Below are positions 4,717 through 14,391 of a stretch of 16,339 nucleotides of DNA, in pieces. The translations under genes were made by a program, and so were the position numbers. Source of the DNA: VRUE01 sp040901495 (GTDB taxonomy: Bacteria; Actinomycetota; Thermoleophilia; Solirubrobacterales; 70-9); assembly GCA_040901495.1 (NCBI GenBank), contig JBBDYO010000066.1, positions 1 through 16,339 on the forward strand, written 5' to 3'. The notes beneath the pieces were generated by a model that was not told the origin of the DNA, did not search any database, and saw nothing but the letters and a program-made list of their open reading frames with translations. Position 1 is the stretch's first letter; the number at the start of each line of letters is the position of its first letter.

Positions 4717-6399
4717 GTGCTCCGAGAGCTGCGGATAGAGGGCCTGCTGCTGATCGAGCGGGCGGAGCTGAGGCTTGGCGACGGGTTGAATGCGATCACC
4801 GGCGAGACGGGCGCCGGGAAGACCGTGCTGGCGCACTCGCTCGACCTGCTGATGGGCGGCAAGGCCAGGTCGCAGATCGTGCGGCCGGGGGCCGAGGAGG
4901 CCTGGGTCGAGGGCGTGTTCGACATGCCCGACGGGCTGCGCGAGGACCCGGAGCTGGCCGAGTTGGCGGAGCGGCTTCCCGACGGGGCGGAGGAGATAGT
5001 CCTGGGGCGCCGCGTATCGAGCTCGGGGCGGACCTCGGCCTTTGTCGCCGGCCGCGCCGCGTCCGCCGCGGACCTGAAGCTGCTCGGCCGGCGGCTGCTT
5101 GCGTTCTATGGCCAGCACGAGCACCGCAAGCTGACGATCGCCGCGACCCAGACCGATGTCCTCGACGGGTTCGCCGGGACAGACCACCTCGAATTGCGGC
5201 GGCGCTATCGCGAGGTACATCGCGAGTGCACGCGGCTGGAGGGGGAGCTCGCCGAGCTTCGGGAGCGAGATGGCTCCCGCGAGCGGGACCTCGACCTGTA
5301 TCGCTACGAGCTTGCCGAGATCGAGGAGGTCGCTCCCGACCCGGCGGAGGAGGCGGGGCTGTCGGCGGAGCGCGAGCGGCTGCGGCACGCCGAGGGGTTG
5401 CGCGATGCCGCGATCGGCGCCCATGCCGGCGCTGCCGGGGCCGAGGAGGACGGCGGGGGCGCGGTCAGCGCGCTCGCCCAAGCCGAGGCCCTGCTGCAGA
5501 GCGTCGACGGCGTCGACGCCGATCTGGACGCGATCTCGGGTCGGCTCAGCGCTATCTCGGTCGAGCTGAGCGACGTCGCGAGCGAGCTGCGGGGTTACGT
5601 GGACGGGATCGACCTGGACCCGAGCCGACTCACCGCGGTTGAGGAGCGCCTCGACGCGATCGACCGGCTGAAGCGAAAGCACGGAGGCAGCGTCGAGGAG
5701 GTCCTCGCTCACGCCGAGCGGTGCCGGGCGGAGGTCGAGCGCCTCGAGAATGCTGAGGAGCGCGGGGAGCAGGCCGAAGCCGCCCTTGCGCAGGCCGAAG
5801 CCGTCCGGGAGAAGCTGGGTAAGAAGCTCAGCCGGGGCCGGGAGGACGCGGCCGGCCCGCTGGCCAAGGCGGTCGCGGAGGAGCTCGAGCGGTTGGCGAT
5901 GCCGGGCGCGACCCTCGAGGTCGTGTTGGAGCCGTCCCCCGCCGGCCACGGAGCACTCGGTCGGGAGACCGTCGAGCTGCGGCTTTCTCCAAACCCCGGA
6001 ATCGAGCCGGCGCCCCTTCGCGACGCCGCCTCCGGTGGAGAGCTCTCGCGGGTCATGCTGGCCCTGACGGGCCTCGGTCAGGGAGCGGCCGCCACGACAC
6101 TGGTCTTCGACGAGATCGATGCCGGGATCGGCGGCAACACCGCCCGCGTCGTCGGCGAGCGCCTGCGAGCCCTCGGCGAGGGACGCCAAATCCTCTGCAT
6201 AACCCACCTCCCGCAGGTCGCATCGCTTGCCCCTACGCACTTCCGCCTGGCGAAGGACATCGCCGGGGAGCGGGCGACCGCGACGGTGCAGCGGTTGGAC
6301 GGCGAGGATGTCGTCGTAGAGATTCGCCGCATGCTCGGGGGCGAGAGCTCCGACGAGGCGGCGACCCGCCACGCGCGCGAGCTGCTCGCCGCAGCCTGA
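4717..6399 (+). CDS. recN: DNA repair protein RecN
   Basis: The 560-residue SMC-like ATPase acts early in double-strand break repair, holding broken ends and sister DNA together. An N-terminal half-head with Walker A ITGETGAGKT (27-36) is followed by a QHEHRKL motif near residue 133. A long coiled-coil middle, rich in Glu/Arg/Leu/Ala (about 160-390), carries a hydrophobic gap. The C-terminal half-head has signature ASGGELSRVML (about 437-447), Walker B LVFDEIDAGIGG (about 462-473) and the His-switch THLPQV. The length matches the family (550-590). GTG 4717 is chosen because the protein then opens with MLRELRIEGL, the usual beta strand of RecN. An overlapping ATG two bases upstream is in another frame and closes at once. 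It forms a separate unit 55 bases after nadK. Confidence 0.95.
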   Translation: MLRELRIEGLLLIERAELRLGDGLNAITGETGAGKTVLAHSLDLLMGGKARSQIVRPGAEEAWVEGVFDMPDGLREDPELAELAERLPDGAEEIVLGRRVSSSGRTSAFVAGRAASAADLKLLGRRLLAFYGQHEHRKLTIAATQTDVLDGFAGTDHLELRRRYREVHRECTRLEGELAELRERDGSRERDLDLYRYELAEIEEVAPDPAEEAGLSAERERLRHAEGLRDAAIGAHAGAAGAEEDGGGAVSALAQAEALLQSVDGVDADLDAISGRLSAISVELSDVASELRGYVDGIDLDPSRLTAVEERLDAIDRLKRKHGGSVEEVLAHAERCRAEVERLENAEERGEQAEAALAQAEAVREKLGKKLSRGREDAAGPLAKAVAEELERLAMPGATLEVVLEPSPAGHGALGRETVELRLSPNPGIEPAPLRDAASGGELSRVMLALTGLGQGAAATTLVFDEIDAGIGGNTARVVGERLRALGEGRQILCITHLPQVASLAPTHFRLAKDIAGERATATVQRLDGEDVVVEIRRMLGGESSDEAATRHARELLAAA

Positions 6400-6420
6400 C
6401 TTTCCACTTGCCAAGCCGGT

Positions 6421-6426
6421 TAACCT
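6421..6426 (+). promoter_or_regulatory. possible steA -10, leaderless start
   Basis: TAACCT ends 6 bases before GTG 6433, so a normal start-point distance would put +1 on the G of the start codon. There is no Shine-Dalgarno in the 33-base gap after recN. The -35 is weak. Confidence 0.35.
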
Positions 6427-6432
6427 GCCTGC

Positions 6433-7620
6433 GTGGCTGCTACCAGTCGCTATCGCTTGCCTGTCCTGCTGTCGCGTCGCAATGGGGCGTCCACTGGCGG
6501 GGAGGTCAGGGGGACCGTCCGGCTCGGGCGCCGCACGAAGCACCTGGTCAAGCACCTCGGCCCAGGCGACGTCGCCGTCATCGACCACGTCAACATCGAC
6601 CGGATCGCCGCCGAGGAGCTGATCGCCACCGGCGTCAGGGCGATAGTCAACGCCTCGCCTTCCTCGGATGGGCGCTATCCGAACGCCGGGCCGCTCCTGC
6701 TGGTCCGCGCGGGGGTGGTGCTGGTCGATGTCTCCGACGCCGATCCCTTCGAGCTGCTGCGCGAGGGGGACTCGGTGAGCGTGGCGGGGGGGGCGGTGAG
6801 CGTGACCGGGCAGGAGGTGATGCGCGGCGCGGCGCTTGACGCCGCCGGGCTCGAACAGCGCTTCGACGAACAGCGCGAGCGGGTCGACGAGGCCCTCGCG
6901 GAGTTCGCCGAGAACACGATCGCCCACATCCGCCAGGAGACCGACCTGCTGACCGGGAGCATCGAGTTCCCGCCGACCCGCACCACATTCCGCGACCGCC
7001 ACGTGCTGATCGTGATTCGCGGCGATCGCCACCTCCACGACCTGAAGGCGCTCCGCGCCTACATTCGCGATGTCCGCCCGGTTGTCGTCGCCGTCGACGG
7101 GGGGGCCGACGGGGCGATGGCGGCGGGCCTGAAGCCGAACCTGATCCTCGGCGACATGGACTCGGCCAGCGATGAGGCGCTTCGCTGTGGGGCTGAGCTG
7201 ATCGTCCACGCCTACCCGGATGGCCGGGCTCCCGGGCGCGAGCGCCTGCTGGAGATGGGGTTGGAGCACACGCTCGTCCCCTCGGCCGGGACCAGCGAGG
7301 ACGTGGCGATGTTGATGGCCTACGAGAAGGGAGCGGACCTGATCGTCAGCGTCGGCGCCCACTTCAACCTGATCGAGTTCCTCGAGCGCAATCGTGCGGG
7401 GATGTCATCCACCTTCCTCACGCGGCTGCGGATCGGTGAGAAGCTGGTCGACGCCAAGGGCGTCAGCCGTCTCTACAACCCGGGCTCCGGGTTTGGCCCG
7501 ATCGCCCTGGTAATCGGCGCCTTCGCGATCCTGCTGGCGATCGTCGTTATTGCCTCCCCGGCGCTCAACGACCTGGTCGAGCTGATCTGGCTGAAGGTGA
7601 AGATCTGGCTCGGCCTGTAG
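6433..7620 (+). CDS. steA: SteA-like cytokinetic ring / TPPK-fold membrane protein
   Basis: The 395-residue protein corresponds to Rv1697 and corynebacterial SteA. An N-terminal domain (about 1-160) is followed by a domain similar to the catalytic domain of thiamine pyrophosphokinase (about 185-330) with AVDGGADGAMAAGLKPNLILGD (220-241), where DGG and GDMDS (240-244) are the recognisable nucleotide-site motifs. One hydrophobic helix near the C-terminus (about 355-376) anchors it, and a short amphipathic tail ends it. In Corynebacterium SteA is recruited to the division septum and with SteB promotes peptidoglycan hydrolase activity at daughter-cell separation (literature from memory). No thiamine genes are nearby, so a thiamine role is unlikely. 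It is followed after 25 bases by its partner steB. Confidence 0.87.
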   Translation: MAATSRYRLPVLLSRRNGASTGGEVRGTVRLGRRTKHLVKHLGPGDVAVIDHVNIDRIAAEELIATGVRAIVNASPSSDGRYPNAGPLLLVRAGVVLVDVSDADPFELLREGDSVSVAGGAVSVTGQEVMRGAALDAAGLEQRFDEQRERVDEALAEFAENTIAHIRQETDLLTGSIEFPPTRTTFRDRHVLIVIRGDRHLHDLKALRAYIRDVRPVVVAVDGGADGAMAAGLKPNLILGDMDSASDEALRCGAELIVHAYPDGRAPGRERLLEMGLEHTLVPSAGTSEDVAMLMAYEKGADLIVSVGAHFNLIEFLERNRAGMSSTFLTRLRIGEKLVDAKGVSRLYNPGSGFGPIALVIGAFAILLAIVVIASPALNDLVELIWLKVKIWLGL

Positions 7621-7629
7621 CGGCGGCGA

Positions 7630-7635
7630 TAGCCT
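7630..7635 (+). promoter_or_regulatory. possible -10 before steB
   Basis: TAGCCT lies in the 25-base gap between steA and steB, 10 bases before ATG 7646. The same hexamer precedes the M20 peptidase gene. No Shine-Dalgarno is present. steB may be read from steA mRNA as well. Confidence 0.25.
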
Positions 7636-7645
7636 TCGCGCGCTG

Positions 7646-8512
7646 ATGGGTTACTCGGCTCGCTACCACGCCACATCGCTGATCGCGGTCTTCCTCGCCC
7701 TGGCAATCGGGATCCTGCTCGGCGCGACGCTCGGCGGCGACACGCTGAGCGACACGCGCCGGGACCTGGAGAAGAGCCTGACCGGCAACCTCGAAGACGC
7801 CCGCGAGCGAGCCGACGACCTGGAGACCGAGCTGGGACGCGCCGATGAGTTCTCCACCCGCGTCTACCCGTTGCTTGTGCGCGACCAGATGCGGGGGAAA
7901 CGGATTGGCATCGTCGCGCTGGGCGATCTTCCCGGCGACGTCTCCGACTCGGTCGAGGAGGCGCTCGAAACGACGGGCGCAAGGCTCGTCGCAGTGGGGG
8001 TGGTGCGGGAGCCGGTCGATGTCAGCGCACTCGGTGATGACCTCGAGAAGACTCGCTTTGCCGACCTGGCGGATAACTCAGAGACGCAGGCCGAGTTCGG
8101 GGTCGGGGTCGGTCGCCAGCTGGTCCGGGGCGGGAAGCTGCTCGACCGGGTGCGCAGCCAGATCTTCTCGCGCGCCAGCGGCAACTTCGGTGCGCTCGAC
8201 GGGGTGATCGTCGTTCGCGACCAGCCCGAGGCGATGGGGCCGCTTCAGCGCGCGACCGCCGACCAGCTCGAGTCGGCGTTGATCAGCGGGATAACCGCGA
8301 CGCGCGCTTCGGCGGTCGGTGTGGAGAGCTCCACCGTGGAGGCTTCGTCGGTGCCCTTCTTCCAGGGCAACGATCTGTCCAGCGTCGACAGCGTCGACCT
8401 GGTGGCCGGGCGCTTGGCGACCGTGTTCGCGTTGCTCGGTGCGGAGGGGAGCTTCGGGGTGAAGAGCAGCGCCGACCGGCTGCTGCCCGACCTGCTCGCG
8501 CCGCGCCGCTGA
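7646..8512 (+). CDS. steB: SteB/MctB family envelope protein (PF11382-type)
   Basis: The 288-residue protein opens with SARYHATSLIAVFLALAIGILLGATLG: one N-terminal membrane helix (about 10-30) acting as signal anchor. A Glu/Arg/Asp coiled coil (about 36-68) and an extracytoplasmic alpha/beta domain follow. The Y-H-x3-L-x2-V-F-x-A-L-x2-G-x2-G pattern is the hallmark of the MctB family. In M. tuberculosis the homologue Rv1698 was described as a copper-efflux channel. In Corynebacterium SteB partners SteA in controlling cell-wall hydrolases. I see no Cys/Met-rich copper motif in this protein, and the adjacency to steA favours the division role (inference). The stop is 2 bases before the next start, so they are co-transcribed. 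Confidence 0.83.
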   Translation: MGYSARYHATSLIAVFLALAIGILLGATLGGDTLSDTRRDLEKSLTGNLEDARERADDLETELGRADEFSTRVYPLLVRDQMRGKRIGIVALGDLPGDVSDSVEEALETTGARLVAVGVVREPVDVSALGDDLEKTRFADLADNSETQAEFGVGVGRQLVRGGKLLDRVRSQIFSRASGNFGALDGVIVVRDQPEAMGPLQRATADQLESALISGITATRASAVGVESSTVEASSVPFFQGNDLSSVDSVDLVAGRLATVFALLGAEGSFGVKSSADRLLPDLLAPRR

Positions 8513-8514
8513 GC

Positions 8515-9347
8515 ATGTACTGGGCTGGCTTCCCAGTCGCGTTCGCGGTGGCCCTGTTCGTCGTCCCAGCCGGCCTGCGCGGCCTGCGCGATGCCGGGTT
8601 GGTGCGCGAGAACTACCGAGGGGCGCGGCTGGCGTTTCCGCTCGGGGCGATCCTGGCCACCGCGGCGCTGGTCGCGCTCGCGCCGCTCGCGTTCCTCGAC
8701 GACCGCGCCGACCTCGACCTGCTCGACCCGGAACTGCGGCGCTGGATCGTCTACCTGCTGGGGCTCGCCTTCCTCGGATTCCTCGACGACTCGCTGGGGC
8801 AGGGGGCGAGTGCGACGACGCCGCGGGGGTGGCGGGGCCACGCCCGGGCGCTGCGCGAAGGGCGGCTCTCGACCGGCGCGATCAAGGCGATCGGCGCCCT
8901 TGCCCTGGCCGCCTACGTGGTCTCCGGCCGGGGAATGGAATCGTGGCGCTACCTGGCCGACGTGGCCCTGCTGCTCCTCGCCACCAACGCCTTCAACCTG
9001 CTCGACCTCCGCCCCGGTCGGGCCGAGAAGGGCCTCGTCCTGCTGGGGGCGGGCCTTTGCCTCGGCGCTTGGACGATCGCGCCGCTCGAGCTGCTCGGAC
9101 TCTTCGTCGCTCCGGTCCTGGTCGGGGCCTGGTTCACGCTGCGCGAGCGGGCGATGCTCGGCGACACGGGTGCGAATCTCATCGGCGCGATCGGCGGCGT
9201 CTGGCTGCTGACCACCTTGGGTGAGGACGGGCGCCTGATCGCGCTTGGGGCCCTCGTCGCGCTGACGATTTACGGCGAGTTGCGATCTATTTCGAAAGCG
9301 ATCGATTCGATTCCGCCCCTGCGCTGGTTAGACTCGCTGGGCAGAGG

Positions 9348-9351
<4 letters not shown>
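8515..9351 (+). CDS. MraY/WecA-fold polyprenyl-phosphate glycosyl-1-phosphate transferase-like membrane protein
   Basis: The 278-residue multi-pass membrane protein has about 8-9 hydrophobic segments. Motifs of the PNPT superfamily are in order: FLGFLDDSLG (87-95, the Asp pair D91-D92), RLSTGAIKAIG (117-127), NAFNLLDLRPGRAEK (158-172) and MLGDTGANLIGA (214-225, with D217). Family members transfer a sugar-1-phosphate from a UDP-sugar to undecaprenyl phosphate. The third motif has DLRPGR where MraY/WecA have DGxxG, and the MraY His-rich loop is missing. It is also shorter than MraY (320-360), so it is neither mraY nor wecA. I recall the same LLDLRPGR form in Firmicute homologues near SteA-like genes, which suggests a distinct subfamily. 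It starts 2 bases after steB and overlaps pyrG by ATGA, so its activity probably relates to the envelope role of SteA/SteB. Confidence 0.78.
9329..9347 (+). promoter_or_regulatory. possible pyrG -10 and ribosome binding site inside the upstream gene
   Basis: TAGACT (9329-9334) and AGAGG (9343-9347) lie in the last codons of the membrane transferase gene, just before the pyrG ATG. They force rare codons there (Leu TTA, Arg AGA) and follow an AT-richer stretch (about 9265-9312) containing the inverted repeat TCGAA...TTCGA (9292-9296, 9306-9310). Confidence 0.35.
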
Positions 9352-11036
<1,685 letters not shown>

Positions 11037-11098
11037 CGCCTGAGCAGCTGGGCCCGGCGAGAGCGTTTCGCGGGCGCCCCATTCCGGAGTCAACCATC

Positions 11099-11104
11099 TA
11101 GCCT
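11099..11104 (+). promoter_or_regulatory. possible -10 of the M20 peptidase gene, leaderless start
   Basis: TAGCCT lies 7 bases before GTG 11112 in the 75-base gap after pyrG. No Shine-Dalgarno is present, so the transcript may start at the start codon. This spacing is the reason for choosing GTG 11112 rather than TTG 11106. Confidence 0.33.
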
Positions 11105-11111
11105 GTTGCGC

Positions 11112-12227
11112 GTGGAGGCGAGTTCACGGCTGTACGAGACCTTCGTTCGGCTCTGCGAGATTCGCAGTCCGACCGGGGAGGAGCGCGAGATCGCGGACAC
11201 GATCGTCGCCGAACTGTCGGCCCTGGGGCTCGAGGTCAGCGAGGACGGCGCCGCCGAGGCAGCGGCGGCCGGGGCGGGCAACATCCTGGCGCGGCTGCCC
11301 GGGCGCAGCGACGAGTGGGTGATGTTCTGCGCCCACATCGACACGGTTCCGCACAAGGGCCAGATCGAGGTCGTCAACGACGAAGGCGTGTTCCGCAGCC
11401 TCGGCGCGACGATCCTCGGCGCCGACAACAAGGCGGCGGTCGCGGTGTTCATGGAGCTGGTCGCCAGGCACGCGGAGGGAGGGCCGCCTCCGGTGGGGAT
11501 CGAGCTCGTGCTCACGGTTGCCGAGGAGCAGGGCTTGAGGGGGGCGAAGGCGTTTGACGTCGGCACGCTGCGCTCTAGCCGCGGCTTCGTCGCCGATCAC
11601 GCCAGCGACATCGGCGAGGTGATCGTCACCTCGCCGACCCAGCAGAAAGTGATCGCCGATTTCGCGGGGGTCGAGGCGCATGCCGGAATCCGGCCCGAGG
11701 ACGGGAGCAACGCGATCGCCGCCGCGGCCGCCGCGATATCGCGGATGGAGCTGGGACGGCTCGACGAGGAGACGACAGCGAACGTCGGCATCATCGCCGG
11801 AGGGACCTCCGGCAACGTGGTCCCCGGTCACTGCCGGGTCACGGCCGAGTCCCGCAGCCTCGACGCGGGGCGGGCGGCTGAGGTCGCGGGCGCGCTGACC
11901 GAGGCCTGCACCTGGGGTGCCACCGAGCATGGCTGCGATGTCGACGTGCGGGTCGAGGAGCTGTTCCGCGGCTACGACGTGCCTCGCTCCTCTCCCTCGC
12001 TGGCGCTTGCCGAGGCGGGCCTGCGCAGGGCTGGGTTTGAGCCGCGGCGGACCATGACCGGAGGGGGTAGCGACGCCAACGCCCTGATCGTGGCCGGATT
12101 CGACTGCATCCTGCTGGCGAACGGCACTCGGGCAAACCACACATCCGATGAGAGCGTTCCAGCAAGCGACCTCGACGCGATGCTCGAGGTCTGCGAGGGG
12201 ATCGTCGCCGAGGCCGCCGCGGGGTGA
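11112..12227 (+). CDS. M20 family metallopeptidase (PepT/ArgE/DapE-like)
   Basis: The 371-residue (from GTG 11112) di-zinc peptidase or amidohydrolase has FCAHIDTVPHKG (72-83) with zinc ligand H75 and adjacent D77. GADNKAAVAVFMEL (103-116) carries the bridging Asp D105. TVAEEQGLRGAKAFD (135-149) holds the catalytic Glu pair E138-E139, VADHASDIG follows, and RANHTSDES near the C-terminus supplies the last His ligand. A lid or dimerisation domain (about 180-290) contains the usual GVEAHAGIRPEDGSNAI and GGTSGNVVPGHC motifs. The sequence is closest in style to tripeptidase T-like members; the substrate cannot be read from sequence. TTG 11106 is the alternative start, adding two residues. The stop overlaps the DUF3866 start by 4 bases, so the two are one translational unit. 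Confidence 0.9.
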   Translation: MEASSRLYETFVRLCEIRSPTGEEREIADTIVAELSALGLEVSEDGAAEAAAAGAGNILARLPGRSDEWVMFCAHIDTVPHKGQIEVVNDEGVFRSLGATILGADNKAAVAVFMELVARHAEGGPPPVGIELVLTVAEEQGLRGAKAFDVGTLRSSRGFVADHASDIGEVIVTSPTQQKVIADFAGVEAHAGIRPEDGSNAIAAAAAAISRMELGRLDEETTANVGIIAGGTSGNVVPGHCRVTAESRSLDAGRAAEVAGALTEACTWGATEHGCDVDVRVEELFRGYDVPRSSPSLALAEAGLRRAGFEPRRTMTGGGSDANALIVAGFDCILLANGTRANHTSDESVPASDLDAMLEVCEGIVAEAAAG

Positions 12228-13222
12228 GCGGACTGCTGAAGCTGCGGCGGGGCGTGGTCGTCGAGGAGAACCCGCTGACGGTTGAGGTCGAGGGGAAGCG
12301 CCGCGCCGCCTGGGCCGATACCGCTCTGCTCGGGGAGATGCGGGCGGGCGACGAGGTGATCGTCAACGTCGAGGCGCTCGACCTCGACCTGGGGTCGGGC
12401 GGCTTCGACGTCGTCCACGTCAACCTCAGCCGCGGCCTGGAGGGGGGCGGGGGGAGCGATCACGTGATGAAGCTCAACTACAGCTCGCTCCAGCACCCGA
12501 TCGAGCCGATCGAGCCCGCGAACGGTGTCTCGCCCGTGCCGGTGCTCGTCCTGCCGCTCCACGGTCACTTGGCGCCGGCAGCATGGGCGGTGGCCCAGGC
12601 TGAGCCGGACCTCAAGGTGGGCTATGTGCAGACCGCCGGGGGCGCGTTGCCAGGATCGCTGAGCCGCGACGTCGCCGAGCTGTGCGAGCGGGGCCTGCTC
12701 GCCGGACACATCACGGCCGCGCCCTCCTACGGTGGCGAGTACGAGGCGATCTCAGTTGCCGGGGCGATCGCCGCCGCGGCCGGCACGCTCGAATGGGATG
12801 CGGTCTTGGTCGGGCCGGGGCCGGGGATCATCGGCTCGGGCACCGAGCTCGGGCATGGCGGGATGGCTGCGCTGGACAATGCCCATGCCGCTCTCTCGCT
12901 TCGGTGCCCGACCACGATTTCTCCGCGGCTCTCCTCCGCCGACCGAAGGGAGCGCCACATCGACGTCAGCCACCACACCTACACCGTCCTGGAATTGCTC
13001 CTCGCCCCGGTGGACGTCGCGGTCCCGGAGGGAGAGGACAAGGTCATCGCCGACCTGGAAGCGGCGCCCGGCAGCCACCACCTTCGCGCCGCGCCCGCCG
13101 ACCTGGACGGCTACGCCGAAACGGGCCTTCCCAGCCGCACCATGGGACGTTCCCTCACGGATGACCCACTCTTCTTCGCGGCGCCGCTCGCGGCGGGCGC
13201 CGTTCTAGCCCGAAGGGGGTGA
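12224..13222 (+). CDS. DUF3866 family protein
   Basis: The 332-residue protein of unknown function starts at GTG 12224, overlapping the M20 peptidase stop (GTGA). The N-terminus (about 1-75) looks like a small beta-rich domain: RRGVVVEENPLTVEVEGKRRAAWAD, then AGDEVIVNVEALDLDLGSGGFDVVHVNL. HVMKLNYSSLQHP (80-92) follows. The central part has VLVLPLHGHLAPAAWA, VGYVQTAGGALPGSLS and VGPGPGIIGSGTELGHGGMA, a glycine-rich phosphate-binding-like stretch, then HIDVSHHTYTVLELLLAP near residue 250. These are hallmark blocks of the DUF3866 family in actinobacteria and Firmicutes. The conserved His/Gly/Pro motifs suggest an enzyme, but no function is established to my knowledge. No membrane helix or signal peptide is seen. 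Its link to the M20 peptidase suggests a shared pathway (inference). Confidence 0.85.
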   Translation: MSGLLKLRRGVVVEENPLTVEVEGKRRAAWADTALLGEMRAGDEVIVNVEALDLDLGSGGFDVVHVNLSRGLEGGGGSDHVMKLNYSSLQHPIEPIEPANGVSPVPVLVLPLHGHLAPAAWAVAQAEPDLKVGYVQTAGGALPGSLSRDVAELCERGLLAGHITAAPSYGGEYEAISVAGAIAAAAGTLEWDAVLVGPGPGIIGSGTELGHGGMAALDNAHAALSLRCPTTISPRLSSADRRERHIDVSHHTYTVLELLLAPVDVAVPEGEDKVIADLEAAPGSHHLRAAPADLDGYAETGLPSRTMGRSLTDDPLFFAAPLAAGAVLARRG

Positions 13223-13234
13223 CGGCGGGCGCTG

Positions 13235-13279
13235 CCTTGCGTCGCAAGGGATGAGGCGGGGCCGGCAGAAACAGCCGGC
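13235..13279 (+). promoter_or_regulatory. two perfect hairpins directly before the xerD start
   Basis: CCTTGC-gtc-GCAAGG (13235-13249) is followed by GCCGGC-agaaaca-GCCGGC (13261-13279), whose last base touches the xerD ATG. There is no Shine-Dalgarno. They may terminate upstream transcripts or hide the xerD start. Confidence 0.4.
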
Positions 13280-14242
13280 ATGGACACCGCGGTCAAGACG
13301 ATCTTGCCGACGCCGGGCCCCCCGGGCCCCAGCGCTCGATTCGAGGGCCTGGTCCTCGACTTCCTCTCCTATCTGGAGCTGGAGCGAGGCCTCTCGCGCA
13401 ACACCCTCAACGCCTACCGCACCGACCTGCTCCAGTACGGCGAGTTCCTGGCCAGCCATGACATCGACGCGCTCGAGGCAAGGCCATCCAACGTCGCCGA
13501 CTTCTTGGCGGAGCTGGCGACCGGCAACGGCCGCCCGGCTTGCTCGGCATCGACGATCCACCGCAAGACCGCCTGTCTTCGCTCCTTCTACAAGAACCTT
13601 CGCCGCGACGAGCTGATCGGCGAGGACCCGACGGCGGCGCTGAGCGCGCCGCGCCGCGCCAAGAAGCTGCCTGAAGTCCTCAACTACTCCGAGATCCAGA
13701 AGCTGCTCGCCGCGCCGCGTGGGGACGAGCCGACGACACTGCGCGATCGAGCCCTGCTGGAGGTCATGTACGCCTGCGGCCTCCGCGCGTCGGAGACGAT
13801 CGGGCTCGAGCTGACCGACCTTGACCTGCGCCAGGGGTTTCTGCGGGCGCGCGGCAAGGGCTCCAAGGAGCGACTCGTTCCGCTCGGTCGCAAGGCGATC
13901 GCGGCGATCAGCGCCTACCTGCGCGGCGGGCGCCCGAAGCTCGTCGGCGAACGCCACGAGCCGAAGCTGTTCGTCAACTTCCGGGGCGGCCCGCTTACTC
14001 GCCAGGGTCTCTACAAAATCGTCCAGCGCCACGCCCGCGACGCCGGGCTGAGCGCCCGGACGAGCCCGCACACCCTGCGCCACAGCTTCGCCACCCATCT
14101 GCTCGCCGGCGGCTGCGACCTGCGCGCCGTGCAGGAGATGCTCGGCCACGCCGACATCGCGACCACGCAGATCTACACGCACCTCTCGGGGGATCGGCTG
14201 AAAGAGGTCTACTTCAGCGCCCACCCCCGGGCCGTCGACTGA
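13280..14242 (+). CDS. xerD: tyrosine recombinase XerD-like
   Basis: The 320-residue site-specific recombinase normally acts with XerC, or alone, at dif to resolve chromosome dimers. The N-terminal SAM-like core-binding domain (about 22-112) has VLDFLSYLELERGLSRNTLNAYR. The catalytic domain (about 130-310) carries the full set: R169 in ACGLRASE, K193 in RGKGSKER, H264 and R267 in PHTLRHSFATHLL, H290 in LGHADI and the nucleophile Y299 in QIYTHLS. The PHTLRHSFATHLL...AVQEMLGHADI block is typical of housekeeping XerC/XerD rather than phage integrases, and the position in the pyrG-xerD neighbourhood agrees. A Pro-rich 20-residue extension precedes the usual XerD start. ATG 13280 is the only good start. 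No parA/scpB follows as in mycobacteria; the next gene is mutM. Confidence 0.92.
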   Translation: MDTAVKTILPTPGPPGPSARFEGLVLDFLSYLELERGLSRNTLNAYRTDLLQYGEFLASHDIDALEARPSNVADFLAELATGNGRPACSASTIHRKTACLRSFYKNLRRDELIGEDPTAALSAPRRAKKLPEVLNYSEIQKLLAAPRGDEPTTLRDRALLEVMYACGLRASETIGLELTDLDLRQGFLRARGKGSKERLVPLGRKAIAAISAYLRGGRPKLVGERHEPKLFVNFRGGPLTRQGLYKIVQRHARDAGLSARTSPHTLRHSFATHLLAGGCDLRAVQEMLGHADIATTQIYTHLSGDRLKEVYFSAHPRAVD

Positions 14243-14254
14243 GACGAGTGCTTA

Positions 14255-14304
14255 GGGTGTGCGCGATTGACCCACGCTATGGGTGGTCAATCGCGGCCAC
14301 ACCC
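14255..14304. terminator. long hairpin after xerD, probable terminator
   Basis: Nested stems GGGTGTG/CACACCC (14255-14261 with 14298-14304) and GCGATTGACC/GGTCAATCGC (14263-14272 with 14285-14294) form a nearly continuous 17-bp hairpin with a 12-base loop. The loop can pair alternatively as ACCCA/TGGGT. There is no U-tract on either strand. A second small stem GTGGC-cgtca-GCCAC (14312-14326) follows. It separates the pyrG-xerD block from the mutM-recO block. Confidence 0.6.
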
Positions 14305-14379
14305 AAACAGCGTGGCCGTCAGCCACCACCGAAACGACCTCCAGTCGTATGGCGCCGTAACTCGTCAACCCGGATGAGA

Positions 14380-14385
14380 TAGAAG
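14380..14385 (+). promoter_or_regulatory. possible mutM -10, leaderless start
   Basis: TAGAAG lies 6 bases before GTG 14392, after the xerD terminator hairpins, so a promoter is needed here. No good Shine-Dalgarno is at the right distance. No convincing -35 was found. Confidence 0.3.
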
Positions 14386-14391
14386 TGGGGC

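Noticed and set aside
4543..7362. 939-codon open frame on the minus strand opposite recN and steA
   Set aside because: It lies antisense to clear RecN and SteA genes, its product is Arg/Gly/Asp/His/Gln-rich low-complexity sequence without motifs, and long antisense frames are expected in GC-rich codon-biased DNA.
7646..8512. steB annotated as copper transporter
   Set aside because: The family name derives from Rv1698, but no copper-binding Cys/Met/His cluster or copper gene neighbour is seen; the steA partnership is a better guide.
13301..13335. GGGCCC-rich palindromic run near the xerD start
   Set aside because: It is the coding of a Pro/Gly segment (TPGPPGPS) in a GC-rich genome; no extra signal.
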